Source: Azospirillum brasilense (GTDB lineage: Bacteria > Pseudomonadota > Alphaproteobacteria > Azospirillales > Azospirillaceae). Taken from it: a stretch of DNA of 64,000 bases. Below are positions 1 to 10,853 of this stretch, piece after piece; the stretch's first letter is position 1; each line of letters starts with the position of its first letter. Location of the stretch: NCBI RefSeq assembly GCF_008365405.1, contig NZ_QOKV01000004.1, positions 299,207 through 363,206 on the forward strand. The letters run 5' to 3'. The notes under the pieces were generated by a model, which worked only from the letters and a program-made list of their open reading frames with translations, was not told the DNA's origin and made no database searches. Made by a program: the position numbers and the translations under genes.

Positions 1-777
1 GTTATCCGGGCCGCCGTCCCGCGGCAATCCCCGTTCCACAGCCTCCGTGGCCGCATCCATGATCGAACCGTCTGGCTCGACCACGGCGAAGCTGCTGCCG
101 TCGTTCTTCGGACGCGCAGCGCGCAGCGTCGTCCCGACCACCAGATAATGGATGGTCTCGGCGATGTTGGTGGCGTGGTCGCCGATCCGCTCCAGGTTCT
201 TCGCCATGAACAGCAGGTGCGTGCAGGGCGTGATGTTGCGCGGGTCCTCCATCATGTAGGTCAGGACCTCGCGGAACAGGCTGGTGTAGAGGTCGTCCAG
301 CTCCTCGTCGCGCTCCCAGGCGGCGATGGCGCGCTGGACGTCGCGCTCGATGTAGGCGTCCAGCACGTCCTTCATGATCGACTCGACCAGCCGCCCCATG
401 CGCGGGATGGCCGCCGCTGGGCGCACCACCGGCACCTGGGCCAGCGCCAGCGAGCGCTTGGCGATGTTGGAGGCGTAGTCGCCGATCCGCTCCAGGTCCG
501 CCGCGATCTTCAGCGCCGACACGATCTCGCGCAGGTCCTGGGCCAGCGGCTGGCGCAGGGCGAGCAGGCGTACGGCCTCGGCGTCGATGTCGCGCTCGTA
601 GGCGTCGATGCGCCGGTCGGCCTGCATGACCTGGGCGGCCAGCGCGACGTCGCGGCGGGCCACCGCCTTCACGGCGGCGTCCACCTGCGCTTCGGCGACG
701 CCGCCCATCTGGGTGATCAGGTTGGACAGGCGCTCAAGTTCGTGCGCGAAGGAACGCACGATGTGTTCGGTGCTCAT
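1..777 (-). CDS. phoU: Phosphate transport regulator PhoU (3' end outside window)
   Basis: The frame opens with ATG at 777 and is still open at base 1, so 259 residues are visible and the stop lies outside the window. The protein begins MSTEHIVRSFAHELERL and is an all-helical tandem PhoU fold. Each half carries the family's metal-binding type segment: ADLERIGDYASNIAKR in the first half and KNLERIGDHATNIAE in the second. PhoU links the PstSCAB transporter to the PhoR kinase and keeps the Pho regulon off when phosphate is plentiful. It follows pstB by 45 nt on the same strand, the usual last position before phoB, which would lie off the left edge. The visible length already exceeds a typical PhoU, so the remaining part is a short tail. 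Confidence 0.95.
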   Translation of the reverse strand, partial: MSTEHIVRSFAHELERLSNLITQMGGVAEAQVDAAVKAVARRDVALAAQVMQADRRIDAYERDIDAEAVRLLALRQPLAQDLREIVSALKIAADLERIGDYASNIAKRSLALAQVPVVRPAAAIPRMGRLVESIMKDVLDAYIERDVQRAIAAWERDEELDDLYTSLFREVLTYMMEDPRNITPCTHLLFMAKNLERIGDHATNIAETIHYLVVGTTLRAARPKNDGSSFAVVEPDGSIMDAATEAVERGLPRDGGPDN

Positions 778-822
778 GCTTCACGTCCTTCGCTGATGGA
801 GGATTCGCGGCGAGGCGGGAGA

Positions 823-1641
823 TCAGCCGTAGCGGCCGGTGATGTAGCCCTGGGTGCGCTCGTCCCGCGGGTTGGTGAAGATTTCCTCGGTGTCGTCGCA
901 TTCCACCATGTCGCCCAGATGGAAGAAGGCGGTCTTCTGGGAGACGCGGGCCGCCTGCTGCATGTTGTGGGTGACGATGACGATCGTGTAGTTCTCGCGC
1001 AGCTCGTCGATCAGCTCCTCGATGTGGGCCGTCGCGATGGGGTCGAGCGCCGAGCAGGGCTCGTCCATCAGGATCACCTCGGGGCTGACGGCGATGGCGC
1101 GGGCGATGCACAGGCGCTGCTGCTGGCCGCCGGACAGGCCGGTGCCCGGCTCGCGCAGGCGGTCCTTCACCTCGTTCCACAGGCCGGCGCGCTTCAGCGA
1201 GGTCTGGACGATCTCGTCCATCTCGTCGCGGTGGCTGGCGATGCCGTGGATGCGCGGGCCGTAAGCGATGTTGTCGTAGATCGACTTCGGGAACGGGTTC
1301 GGCTTCTGGAAGACCATGCCGACGCGGGCGCGGAGCTGCACGGCGTCGATGTTCTTGCCGTAGACGTCCTCGCCGTCAAGCGCGATCAGCCCCTCGACGC
1401 GGCAGTTCTCGATGGTGTCGTTCATACGGTTCAGGCAGCGCAGGAACGTCGACTTGCCGCAGCCGGACGGGCCGATCAGCGCCATCACGCGGTTTTCCTG
1501 GATCTCCAGGTTGATGCCCTTGAGCGCCTGTTTGGCCCCGTAGAACACCTTGACGTCGCGGGCGACCATCTTGGTGCCGTGGATGCCGGCGGCGGGACGC
1601 GAAGGCATGGCCGTGGCCGGGATGTGGGTCTGGACGCTCAT
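823..1641 (-). CDS. pstB: Phosphate ABC transporter ATPase PstB
   Basis: A 272-residue ABC ATPase that energises high-affinity phosphate import through PstC-PstA. Visible motifs are Walker [10 protein letters not shown] (residues 57-65), the Q-loop in [12 protein letters not shown] near 108-119, signature LSGGQQQR (169-176), Walker B VILMDEP (189-195) and the H-loop histidine in VTHNM (H225). The [11 protein letters not shown] segment is typical of PstB and separates it from other importer ATPases. The N-terminus carries about 20 extra residues before the ABC fold. It starts 4 nt after the pstA stop, so the two are almost certainly co-translated within phoR-pstSCAB-phoU. Confidence 0.97.
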   Translation of the reverse strand: MSVQTHIPATAMPSRPAAGIHGTKMVARDVKVFYGAKQALKGINLEIQENRVMALIGPSGCGKSTFLRCLNRMNDTIENCRVEGLIALDGEDVYGKNIDAVQLRARVGMVFQKPNPFPKSIYDNIAYGPRIHGIASHRDEMDEIVQTSLKRAGLWNEVKDRLREPGTGLSGGQQQRLCIARAIAVSPEVILMDEPCSALDPIATAHIEELIDELRENYTIVIVTHNMQQAARVSQKTAFFHLGDMVECDDTEEIFTNPRDERTQGYITGRYG

Positions 1642-1645
1642 GGGG

Positions 1646-2944
1646 TTACCAACGCCTCTCGAATTTCTTGCGCAGGAAGACGGCCAGGCCGTTCATCAGG
1701 ATGAGGAAGGCGAGCAGGATCAGGATCGCCGCGGAGGTGCGCTCCGTGAAGGCCCGCTCGGGGCTGTCCGCCCACATGTAGATCTGCACCGGGATGGCCG
1801 TGGCGCTGTCGGTCAGGCCGCCCGGGATGTCCACGATGAAGGCGACCATGCCGATCATCAGCAGCGGCGCCGTCTCACCGAGCGCGCGGGCCATGCCGAT
1901 GATGGTGCCGGTCAGGATGCCCGGCAGGGCCAGCGGCAGGACGTGGTGCGTCACCGTCTGCAGCGGCGAGGCGCCGACGCCCAGGGCCGCCTCGCGGATC
2001 GACGGCGGCACCGCCTTCAGCGCGACGCGCGAGGCGATGATGATGACCGGCAGGGTCATCAGCGCCATCACCAGACCGCCGACCAGCGGGGCGGAGCGCG
2101 GCAGCCCGAAGAAGCCGAGGAACACCGCCAGACCGAGCAGGCCAAAGATGATCGACGGCACCGCGGCGAGATTGTTGATGTTGACCTCGATCAGATCGGT
2201 CCAGCGGTTCTTCGGCGCGAACTCCTCCAGATAGACCGCGGCGGCGATGCCGATGGGCACCGACAGCAGCATAGTCACCACCAGCGTCAGGGCGGAGCCG
2301 ACGACGGCCCCTAGGATGCCCGCCTGCTCCGGCTCGCGGCTGTCGCCGGCGGTGAACAGGGTGGTGTTGAAGGTGTTGCGGATCGACCCGTTGGCGACCA
2401 GCGCGTCGATGGCGGCGATCTTGACGTCGTTCAGCCGGCGCTCGCTCTCCGGCACGTCGCGCCGGATGAAGCCCTTCATGAACTGGTCGATCTCGTCGTC
2501 GGCGCGGACCCAGACCGTCTGCGTGGTGCCGACGATGGAAGGGTTGGCGTTGACCATCGCCTCCAACTCGTACGGCGCGCCGGAGGACAGCAGGTCGTTC
2601 AGCGAGCGTCGGGTGGCGCGGTCGGTGGCCGCCGGGACCTGGGCGTAGAGCGCCTGGCGGACGAGGGCGGTGTAGTTCCGCTCCTCGACCTGCTGCTTGT
2701 CCAGGGTCACCTCAAGCCGGATCTGCGCCTGCCAGAAGGCGGTGTAGCCCTTGCTGACGATGGAGCCGAGCAGAACCACCAGCATCAGCGAGGCGATCCC
2801 GACGGCGAGCATCCCGGCGATCCGGAACCGGCGCTCCGCGGCGTAGCGGCGGCGCAGGCGGGCGGAGAACTCCTCGCTCTGGTAGCGCGACTTGGTGACG
2901 GCGACCGACATGGCCCGCGTATCCTGTTCCACGAGGTCAGTCAT
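1646..2944 (-). CDS. pstA: Phosphate ABC transporter permease PstA (long form)
   Basis: A 432-residue inner-membrane permease. The last 220 residues or so form the conserved binding-protein-dependent transport domain with five or six membrane helices and the EAA-loop segment [15 protein letters not shown], which docks to PstB. The N-terminal half has one membrane helix (about 42-64) followed by a large periplasmic insert, the extended arrangement known as DUF3333 in proteobacterial PstA. The start at 2944 overlaps the pstC stop by 8 nt; an internal Met at residue 12 is an alternative start. Together with PstC it forms the phosphate channel. Confidence 0.95.
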   Translation of the reverse strand: MTDLVEQDTRAMSVAVTKSRYQSEEFSARLRRRYAAERRFRIAGMLAVGIASLMLVVLLGSIVSKGYTAFWQAQIRLEVTLDKQQVEERNYTALVRQALYAQVPAATDRATRRSLNDLLSSGAPYELEAMVNANPSIVGTTQTVWVRADDEIDQFMKGFIRRDVPESERRLNDVKIAAIDALVANGSIRNTFNTTLFTAGDSREPEQAGILGAVVGSALTLVVTMLLSVPIGIAAAVYLEEFAPKNRWTDLIEVNINNLAAVPSIIFGLLGLAVFLGFFGLPRSAPLVGGLVMALMTLPVIIIASRVALKAVPPSIREAALGVGASPLQTVTHHVLPLALPGILTGTIIGMARALGETAPLLMIGMVAFIVDIPGGLTDSATAIPVQIYMWADSPERAFTERTSAAILILLAFLILMNGLAVFLRKKFERRW

Positions 2945-4319
2945 ATTTCTCTCGATACTTCTGGACCACCCGGAGGGCGACCATGTTGAGGGTGAGGGTC
3001 ACGACGAACAGGACGAGGCCCAGCCCAAAGGCCGACAGCGTCTTGGGGCTGTCGAACTCCTGGTCGCCGACCAGCAGCGTGGCGATCTGCGTCGTCACCG
3101 TGGTCACGGCGTCCAGCGGGTTGGCGGTCAGGTTGGCGGTGAGGCCGGCGGCCATGGTGACGATCATCGTCTCGCCGATGGCGCGGCTGACCGCCAGCAT
3201 GACGGCGGCGACGATGCCCGGCAGGGCGGCGGGCAGCACGACCAGCCGGATCGTCTCCGACTTGGTGGCGCCCAGCCCGTAGGAGCCGTCGCGCAAGCTC
3301 TGCGGCACCGCGTTGATGACGTCGTCCGACAGCGAGCTGACGAAGGGGATGATCATCACGCCCATCACGAAGCCGGCGGCCAGCGCCGATTCGGAGCTGA
3401 CGCTCAGCCCCAGGCTGTTGCCCACGTCGCGGACGAAGGGCGCCATGGTCAGGGCGGCGAAGAAGCCGTAGACCACGGTCGGGATGCCGGCCAGCACCTC
3501 CAGGATCGGCTTCAGCCAGGTGCGCAGGCCCGGGCTGGCGTATTCCGACATGAAGATGGCCGCCATCAGCCCGACCGGAACCGCCACCGCCATGGCGATA
3601 CCGGTGATCAGCAGCGTGCCGGCGAACAGCGGGATCGCGCCGAAGGAGCCGCTGGAGCCCACCTGGTCGGCGCGCATGGCCATCTGCGGGCTCCAGTGCG
3701 TGCCGAACAGGAACTCCAGCGGGTTGACCACCGCGAAGAAGCGGATCGCCTCGAACAGAAGCGACAGCACGATGCCGATGGTGGTCAGGATGGCGACCAG
3801 CGAGCAGATGACCAGCGCGATGTTGACCGTGCGCTCCACCCGGTTGCGAGCGCGCAGGTCGGGGTCGATCCGGCCGCGGGCATAGAGCAGCCCGCCGATG
3901 GCGATGCAGCAGCCGATGACCAGCAGGCTCCAGTCGCCGAGCGCGTGCAGCCGCAGATAGCGCTCCGCCGCGGCGACCACCTCCGGGTCGGGCTCGCGGC
4001 CGGTGGCGACGCCGTGGGCGAGGTTCAGAATGTCGGCGCGCAGCAGGCCGAGCGACTGGGCGTCGCCGTTGACCAGCCGGTCCGGCAGGCCGGACAGGAC
4101 CATCTGCATGACCAGCCAGCCTTCCGATGCCCCCCAGAAGGCGAAGAGCAGCAGGGCCGGAAGCCCCGCCCAGAGGGCGACGTAGAAGCCGTGGTAGGAC
4201 GGCACCGAATGAAGCTCGACGATGCGGCCGCCGACGGAGGCGACGGCACGCGACCGGCCCATCTGGTAACCGATCACTGTGAGCAGGGCCAGAATGATGA
4301 GCAGTACCGTGAGCTGCAT
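2937..4319 (-). CDS. pstC: Phosphate ABC transporter permease PstC (long form)
   Basis: A 460-residue inner-membrane permease of the PstSCAB phosphate importer. It starts with a short membrane helix (MQLTVLLIILALLTVIGYQM), followed by two further N-terminal helices and a periplasmic stretch, then the conserved transporter domain. That domain contains the EAA-type loop RDGSYGLGATKSETIRLVVL and the segment GIPTVVYGFFAALT typical of PstC. It is longer than the roughly 320-residue enterobacterial form, as is common in alphaproteobacteria. The gene overlaps pstA by 8 nt and follows pstS by 92 nt, a gap that holds a strong stem-loop. Confidence 0.95.
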   Translation of the reverse strand: MQLTVLLIILALLTVIGYQMGRSRAVASVGGRIVELHSVPSYHGFYVALWAGLPALLLFAFWGASEGWLVMQMVLSGLPDRLVNGDAQSLGLLRADILNLAHGVATGREPDPEVVAAAERYLRLHALGDWSLLVIGCCIAIGGLLYARGRIDPDLRARNRVERTVNIALVICSLVAILTTIGIVLSLLFEAIRFFAVVNPLEFLFGTHWSPQMAMRADQVGSSGSFGAIPLFAGTLLITGIAMAVAVPVGLMAAIFMSEYASPGLRTWLKPILEVLAGIPTVVYGFFAALTMAPFVRDVGNSLGLSVSSESALAAGFVMGVMIIPFVSSLSDDVINAVPQSLRDGSYGLGATKSETIRLVVLPAALPGIVAAVMLAVSRAIGETMIVTMAAGLTANLTANPLDAVTTVTTQIATLLVGDQEFDSPKTLSAFGLGLVLFVVTLTLNMVALRVVQKYREKYD

Positions 4320-4369
4320 GCGAAACCGCCGGAAATGGGCTGAAAACGGGCTCCTGGCACAAACGGGAA

Positions 4370-4399
4370 ACCGGCGGCCCTCCGAGGAGGGCCGCCGGT
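4370..4399 (-). promoter_or_regulatory. Intercistronic stem-loop between pstS and pstC
   Basis: Two 14-nt arms (4370-4383 and 4386-4399) are perfectly complementary and GC-rich, separated by 2 nt. The element begins 12 nt past the pstS stop on the coding strand. There is no U-run after it, so it looks more like an mRNA-stabilising or attenuating hairpin than a full terminator. Such hairpins are known to let cells make far more periplasmic binding protein than membrane subunits from one operon. Confidence 0.7.
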
Positions 4400-4411
4400 G
4401 CCGTCAGCCGG

Positions 4412-5455
4412 TCAGAGCTGGAGCGGGGTCAGGTTGGTCGCCGAGGTGCGGGCGGCGTCGCGCTCCGCCTTCGGCATGGAGATCAGGCCCTTGTCGCCCA
4501 GATAGCCGTCCTCGCCCATCGCGCGCTCCGAGGTGAACTCGGCGATGAACTCGCGGATGCCCGGGATGACGCCGGCGTGGGCGTTCTTGATGTAGACGAA
4601 CAGCGGGCGCGACAGCTCGTACTTGCCGGCCTGGACCGCTTCCGGCGACAGCTCGACACCGTCCATCTTGGCGGTCTGCAGCTTGTCGCGGTTCTGGTCG
4701 TAGAAGCTGTAGCCGAACACGCCGAAGGCGTCCGGGTTGGCGGTCAGCTTCTGGACGATCAGGTTGTCGTTCTCGCCGGCCTCGACGTAGCCGCCGTCCT
4801 CGCGGATGGTCATGCAGGCCTTTTCGCGGGCCTTCTCGTCGGCGACGATCGTCTTGACCTCGGCGACCTTCTTGCAGCCTTCGAGCATCACCAGCTCGTT
4901 GAAGGTGTCACGGGTGCCGGACGTCGGGGGCGGGCCGAGGACCTCGATCTCCTTGTTGGGGAGCTTCGGGTCGATGTCCGACCACTTCTTGTAGGGGTTG
5001 GCGACCATCTTGCCGTCGACCGGCACGTCCTTGGCCAGGGCCTTCCACAGGATCTGGGTGGTCAGGTCGGTGTGCGGAGCCTGCTTGGAGTAGGCGAGCG
5101 CGATGCCGTCGTAGCCGACCTTCAGTTCGGTGATCTGGGCGACGCCGTTGGCGTTGCACTGCTCGACCTCGGACTTCTTGATGCGGCGCGAGGCGTTCGC
5201 GACGTCCGGGTGCTGCGGGCCGACGCCCGCGCAGAACAGCTTCAGGCCGCCGCCGGTGCCGGTCGACTCGACGACCGGGGTCTTGAACTTGCCGCCCTTG
5301 CCGAAGGCCTCGGCAACCGCCGTGGTGAACGGGAACACGGTCGAGGAGCCGACGGCGCGGATCTGGTCGCGCGACTGGGCGTTCGCAGCACCCGCGAAGG
5401 CGGCGGTCATGGCGACGACCGCGGCGGCGGTGACGGCGAGCTTCTTGGAATTCAC
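4412..5455 (-). CDS. pstS: Periplasmic phosphate-binding protein PstS
   Basis: A 347-residue high-affinity phosphate-binding protein. It has a clear Sec signal peptide ending in AGAANAQS near residues 21-28. The mature protein opens with the phosphate-contact segment AVGSSTVFPFT and has a second ligand segment ESTGTGGGLKLFCAG and a third, GPPPTSGTRDTFNELV. The start codon is GTG at 5455, chosen because GGAGGG lies a few bases upstream on the coding strand and because it gives an intact signal peptide. The gene is preceded by a Pho box and followed by a strong stem-loop. It captures phosphate in the periplasm and delivers it to PstC-PstA. Confidence 0.95.
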   Translation of the reverse strand: MNSKKLAVTAAAVVAMTAAFAGAANAQSRDQIRAVGSSTVFPFTTAVAEAFGKGGKFKTPVVESTGTGGGLKLFCAGVGPQHPDVANASRRIKKSEVEQCNANGVAQITELKVGYDGIALAYSKQAPHTDLTTQILWKALAKDVPVDGKMVANPYKKWSDIDPKLPNKEIEVLGPPPTSGTRDTFNELVMLEGCKKVAEVKTIVADEKAREKACMTIREDGGYVEAGENDNLIVQKLTANPDAFGVFGYSFYDQNRDKLQTAKMDGVELSPEAVQAGKYELSRPLFVYIKNAHAGVIPGIREFIAEFTSERAMGEDGYLGDKGLISMPKAERDAARTSATNLTPLQL

Positions 5456-5573
5456 GGTGATCCCTCCGATGGTCCGGATGTCTCTTTACCGGGGAACGCG
5501 ATGGTCCAACCCCGTGCCGCTTCCCCCAGGGATGGGCGGCTTGCGGGGCGGACACTAGTCGGGGTCCGCGACG

Positions 5574-5606
5574 CGCTGATTACGGTTTTATGACAGTTTC
5601 ATGACG
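5574..5606 (-). promoter_or_regulatory. Pho box (PhoB operator) upstream of pstS
   Basis: Read on the minus strand, three 11-nt units follow each other without a gap: CGTCATGAAAC (5606-5596), TGTCATAAAAC (5595-5585) and CGTAATCAGCG (5584-5574). The first two match the known PhoB half-site (TGTCAT plus an AT-rich tail) closely, and the third is weaker. A -10-like TAGTGT sits at 5557-5552. The element lies 119 nt before the pstS start and 41 nt past the phoR stop, so it should give phosphate-starvation control to pstSCAB-phoU separately from phoR read-through. Confidence 0.8.
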
Positions 5607-5647
5607 GCGCCCACTTTCGGTCACGCCGATGGGGGTAGCCGCAACCT

Positions 5648-7159
5648 CTACGCTTGGCGCCGCGCGGGCTCCGCGGCGCGGCCCTCTCCCGACTCCTCCG
5701 ACGCCGCCGGCAGATAGACCGTGAAGGTGCTGCCCACCCCCACCGCGCTCTCGATGGTCAGGCGCCCGCGGTGGCGGTTCACGATGTGCTTGACGATGGC
5801 CAGCCCCAGCCCGGTGCCGCCCATTGCCCGCGACCGCGCGGCGTCGACCCGGTAGAAGCGTTCGGTCAGGCGCGGCAGATGGGTGCGGGCGATGCCCTCC
5901 CCCTGGTCGCGCACGGCGACGGCGACCATCGGCATCCCCCGCCCGCCGCGGCCCGCCGGGCCGGACACCCCGACCGCCACGCCGTCGGCGAGCGACACGG
6001 CGACGGTCACGTCGGTGTTCTCGCGCGTGTATTTGATCGCGTTGCTGACGAGGTTCTGGAAGACCTGGGTGAGCTGGTCCTCGTCGCCGACCACCGCGGG
6101 CAGGCCGTCCGGCGCCTCCAGCGTCAGGCGGATGCGGCGGCTGGCCGCCTTCAGCTCCAGCGCCGCCATCACCCCGTCCAGCCGGTCCAGCACATCGACC
6201 TTTCCGGCGGGCGGCATGTGCTCGTCCAGCTCGATCCGCGACAGCGACAGCAGGTCGTTGACGAGGCGGGCCATACGGCTGGCCTGGTCCTGCATGATCG
6301 ACAGGAAGCGCTCGTGCGCCTCCAGATCCTCGCGGGCGGGGCCGCGCAGCGTCTCGATGAAGCCGAGCAGGGAGGACAGCGGGGTGCGCAGCTCGTGGCT
6401 GGCGTTGGCGATGAAGTCGGCGCGCATCTGCTCCGACCGGCGCAGCGCGGTGATGTCGTGCAGCGTCAGGATGACCATCCGCCCCGGAACGGTTCCAGCG
6501 GCGGACGGCGCCCCGTCCTCGCCGGGCACCGGTCGGGGAACCCGCCGCTGGAAGGGCTTCACCCGCACCTCGAACATGCGCTCCACCGGCACCGGCAGGC
6601 TGAATTCGAGGATGCGCGAGGCGCCGCCCTTCAGCACCGCGTCCACTGCCTCCAGCACCGCCGGGTTGCGCAGCGAGGCGGCGAGGTCGCGGTCGAGGAT
6701 GCGGTCGCCGAACAGGGCGCGCGCCGCTTGGTTGGCCCGCGCCACCTGCCGCTCCGCCCCGACCAGGACCAGCGGGTCGTGCAGCGCCTCGATGATGGAT
6801 TCGTTGGCTTCGAGCTGGGCCAGCGCCAGTTCGGTGCGGGCGTTCATGACCCGGTGCAGCCGCACCGCCGCCGCCGCCGCCGCCCGCACCGGACCGGACG
6901 CGGTGACGGGCAACGCGGGGACCGGCTCCGTCGGGCCGGCGGCGAGCTGCGCGGCGTGAGCGGCCACCGTCCGCAGGTCGCGGGCATAGAGATGGAGCAT
7001 CAGCGCCACCCCGCCGATCCCGGCCAGCCCGCCCAGAACCGCCACCAGCGGTCCGATCGCCCCCTGCCGCCACAGCCACCACAGAGCCGGCAGCAGCGGC
7101 GCCAGCACCAGCGCGGCGGCGAGGATCAACCGGAGGGGCGGCATCGGCTTGGGAATCAT
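5648..7159 (-). CDS. phoR: Phosphate regulon sensor kinase PhoR
   Basis: A 503-residue membrane histidine kinase that senses phosphate status through Pst/PhoU and phosphorylates PhoB. Domains in order: two N-terminal membrane helices (about 8-55), a HAMP-like linker, a PAS-like region, a DHp domain with H-box FIANASHELRTPLSS (phosphoacceptor H255 from this start), and an HATPase domain with N-box VFQNLVSNAIKYT and G-boxes DQGEGI and GTGLGLAIV. The frame extends 28 codons further upstream. ATG 7159 is preferred because the extra part is unlike the family and GGAAAG lies upstream of this start. It precedes pstS by 192 nt; a separate phoB was not seen and probably follows phoU outside the window. 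Confidence 0.92.
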   Translation of the reverse strand: MIPKPMPPLRLILAAALVLAPLLPALWWLWRQGAIGPLVAVLGGLAGIGGVALMLHLYARDLRTVAAHAAQLAAGPTEPVPALPVTASGPVRAAAAAAVRLHRVMNARTELALAQLEANESIIEALHDPLVLVGAERQVARANQAARALFGDRILDRDLAASLRNPAVLEAVDAVLKGGASRILEFSLPVPVERMFEVRVKPFQRRVPRPVPGEDGAPSAAGTVPGRMVILTLHDITALRRSEQMRADFIANASHELRTPLSSLLGFIETLRGPAREDLEAHERFLSIMQDQASRMARLVNDLLSLSRIELDEHMPPAGKVDVLDRLDGVMAALELKAASRRIRLTLEAPDGLPAVVGDEDQLTQVFQNLVSNAIKYTRENTDVTVAVSLADGVAVGVSGPAGRGGRGMPMVAVAVRDQGEGIARTHLPRLTERFYRVDAARSRAMGGTGLGLAIVKHIVNRHRGRLTIESAVGVGSTFTVYLPAASEESGEGRAAEPARRQA

Positions 7160-7252
7160 GATCGGCGCTTTCCGTGCGTCGGACGGTTGTCGGAACGGAA
7201 CTCCGCTTGTACACCATCCCGCAAGCCGGTGAGCGGGCGTCACAAAAGATTA

Positions 7253-7286
7253 ACGCGCGGGCCGGGGAAAGGCCCGGCCCGCGCGT
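7253..7286 (-). terminator. Rho-independent terminator after malic enzyme gene
   Basis: Perfect 14-bp GC-rich inverted repeat (7253-7266 and 7273-7286) with a 6-nt loop. On the minus strand it is followed by the T-rich stretch TTAATCTTTTGTG. It lies 23 nt past the malic enzyme stop and shortly before phoR, insulating phoR from read-through. Confidence 0.8.
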
Positions 7287-7308
7287 CCATAGGAAACCGC
7301 CTGTCCGC

Positions 7309-9579
<2,271 letters not shown>

Positions 9580-9797
9580 CGGGGTTCGGTTCCTGAGCGT
9601 AGGCTGTCGCAGCCGTTCTTCTTTGGGCCGGCCGTCGTTGTCATGCTCGGTTCCGGCCGGTCGGGCGGCGGATGTTAGCCCGCGCGGACGCGTCCCGCCA
9701 GAGCGGGATCGCACGAAAGATGCGAATTTTTGCTGGAATACGACATATCAGATCACGAACAATGCTCGAAGCAATCGTTTCGTGTTCGGAAAGAGGC

Positions 9798-10535
9798 TCA
9801 GCAGCCCTCGGCCATGTCGTAGATGGCGTCCATGTCGCTGATCAGGACCTTGTTGCCTTCCTGCAGCGAGATTGCCCCGGCGGTCTTCAGCTGGGTGAAG
9901 GTGCGGCTCACCGTCTCGGTGGTCAGGCCCAGGTAATCGGCGATGTCGGCCCGGCTCATCGGCACGTAGACGGGGTTTTCCTTGTGCCCGCGCCGGGCGG
10001 CGCGCTGGGACAGCATCAGCAGGAAGGAACAGATCTTCTCCTTCGCCGTCTTGCGGCCGAGCAGCAGCATCTGGTCTTGCGCCGCCGCCAGTTCGTTCGA
10101 GGCCATGGAGAAGAGACGGCGCTGCATCTTCGGGAACTCGTCCATCAGCGCGTCGATCTTCTTGCGCGGAAAGCGGCAGAGCGTCGCCGCCGTGACCGTT
10201 TCCGCGGTGTAGGCGTAGCTCTCGTTGACGGCCAGCCCCAGGAAGTCGCCGGTGACGAGGAAGCCGGTGATCTGGCGGCGCCCATCCGGCAGCAGCTTGT
10301 AGAGCTTCACGGTGCCGGCGGTGACGTTGTAGAGCGCGTCCGCCGCGTCGCCCTCGCTGAACAGGGTCTGTCCGGCTTCGACGCGGGACGTCTGGAGGAT
10401 GTCGGCGAGACGGCGCAGTTCCTCGGGGTCCAGGGCGGCGCAGACGGTCAGACTGCGCACGGGACAGGCCCCACAGGGATTCATCTCACTCGCCGCGCCC
10501 TTTTCGCGGGCGCGCCCCATGTCAAAGGGTGGCAT
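9798..10535 (-). CDS. FNR-type oxygen-responsive Crp-family regulator (FnrL-like)
   Basis: A 245-residue CRP/FNR regulator. An N-terminal Cys cluster C-x2-C-x7-C (C21, C24, C32) plus a fourth Cys (C120) give the four ligands of an oxygen-labile [4Fe-4S] cluster, so this is FNR/FnrL type rather than cluster-less FixK. The cyclic-nucleotide-like fold is followed by helix-turn-helix RADIADYLGLTTETVSRTF. Its E-x2-SR recognition pattern reads TTGAT-N4-ATCAA sites. Such sites occur before ccoN and ccoG nearby, so low-oxygen induction of both cco operons is the likely role. ATG 10535 is chosen; a TTG four codons upstream and in-frame Met codons downstream are alternatives. It is on the same strand 132 nt past ccoS and may be read partly from that operon. 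Confidence 0.92.
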   Translation of the reverse strand: MPPFDMGRAREKGAASEMNPCGACPVRSLTVCAALDPEELRRLADILQTSRVEAGQTLFSEGDAADALYNVTAGTVKLYKLLPDGRRQITGFLVTGDFLGLAVNESYAYTAETVTAATLCRFPRKKIDALMDEFPKMQRRLFSMASNELAAAQDQMLLLGRKTAKEKICSFLLMLSQRAARRGHKENPVYVPMSRADIADYLGLTTETVSRTFTQLKTAGAISLQEGNKVLISDMDAIYDMAEGC

Positions 10536-10667
10536 GGCATGACCCAACCCTTAGCCGTACAACGCTCCCATAATCGTCATATTCGGTCTGTTTCGCAACG
10601 GTGCTCGCAAGGGCCGTGGCCGAATTGCCATACGAATGCCTTATGAGCGGCCCGCCGGAGCGACCGA

Positions 10668-10853
10668 TCAGCGCCCTTTCGGCGGGGTCGACGGCTCGGC
10701 GTTGGGGCGCGGCGGCTCGTCGTCGAACAGGATGCGGTGGGCCGCCCCGTCGAGATCGTCAAACTGCCCGGACTTGAGAGCCCACAGGAACGCCCCCAGG
10801 CCCATCAGCCCCAGGCTCAGCGCGATCGCGATCAGATAGAGAAGCTCGGTCAT
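10668..10853 (-). CDS. ccoS: cbb3 oxidase maturation protein CcoS
   Basis: A 61-residue membrane protein with one N-terminal helix (LLYLIAIALSLGLMGLGAFLWAL), then the conserved segment SGQFDDLDGAAHRILFDDE typical of CcoS/FixS. It is needed for cofactor insertion into cbb3 oxidase. It is last in ccoG-ccoH-ccoI-ccoS. Its first 95 nt are also coded in another frame by the end of ccoI, and AAGGAC upstream of ATG 10853 supports the start. Confidence 0.92.
   Translation of the reverse strand: MTELLYLIAIALSLGLMGLGAFLWALKSGQFDDLDGAAHRILFDDEPPRPNAEPSTPPKGR

Noticed and set aside
148..1704. Long plus-strand frame opposite phoU-pstB
   Set aside because: It is antisense to two clear genes; the protein is His/Asp/Val/Arg-rich low-complexity text, as expected of the reverse frame of GC-rich coding DNA.
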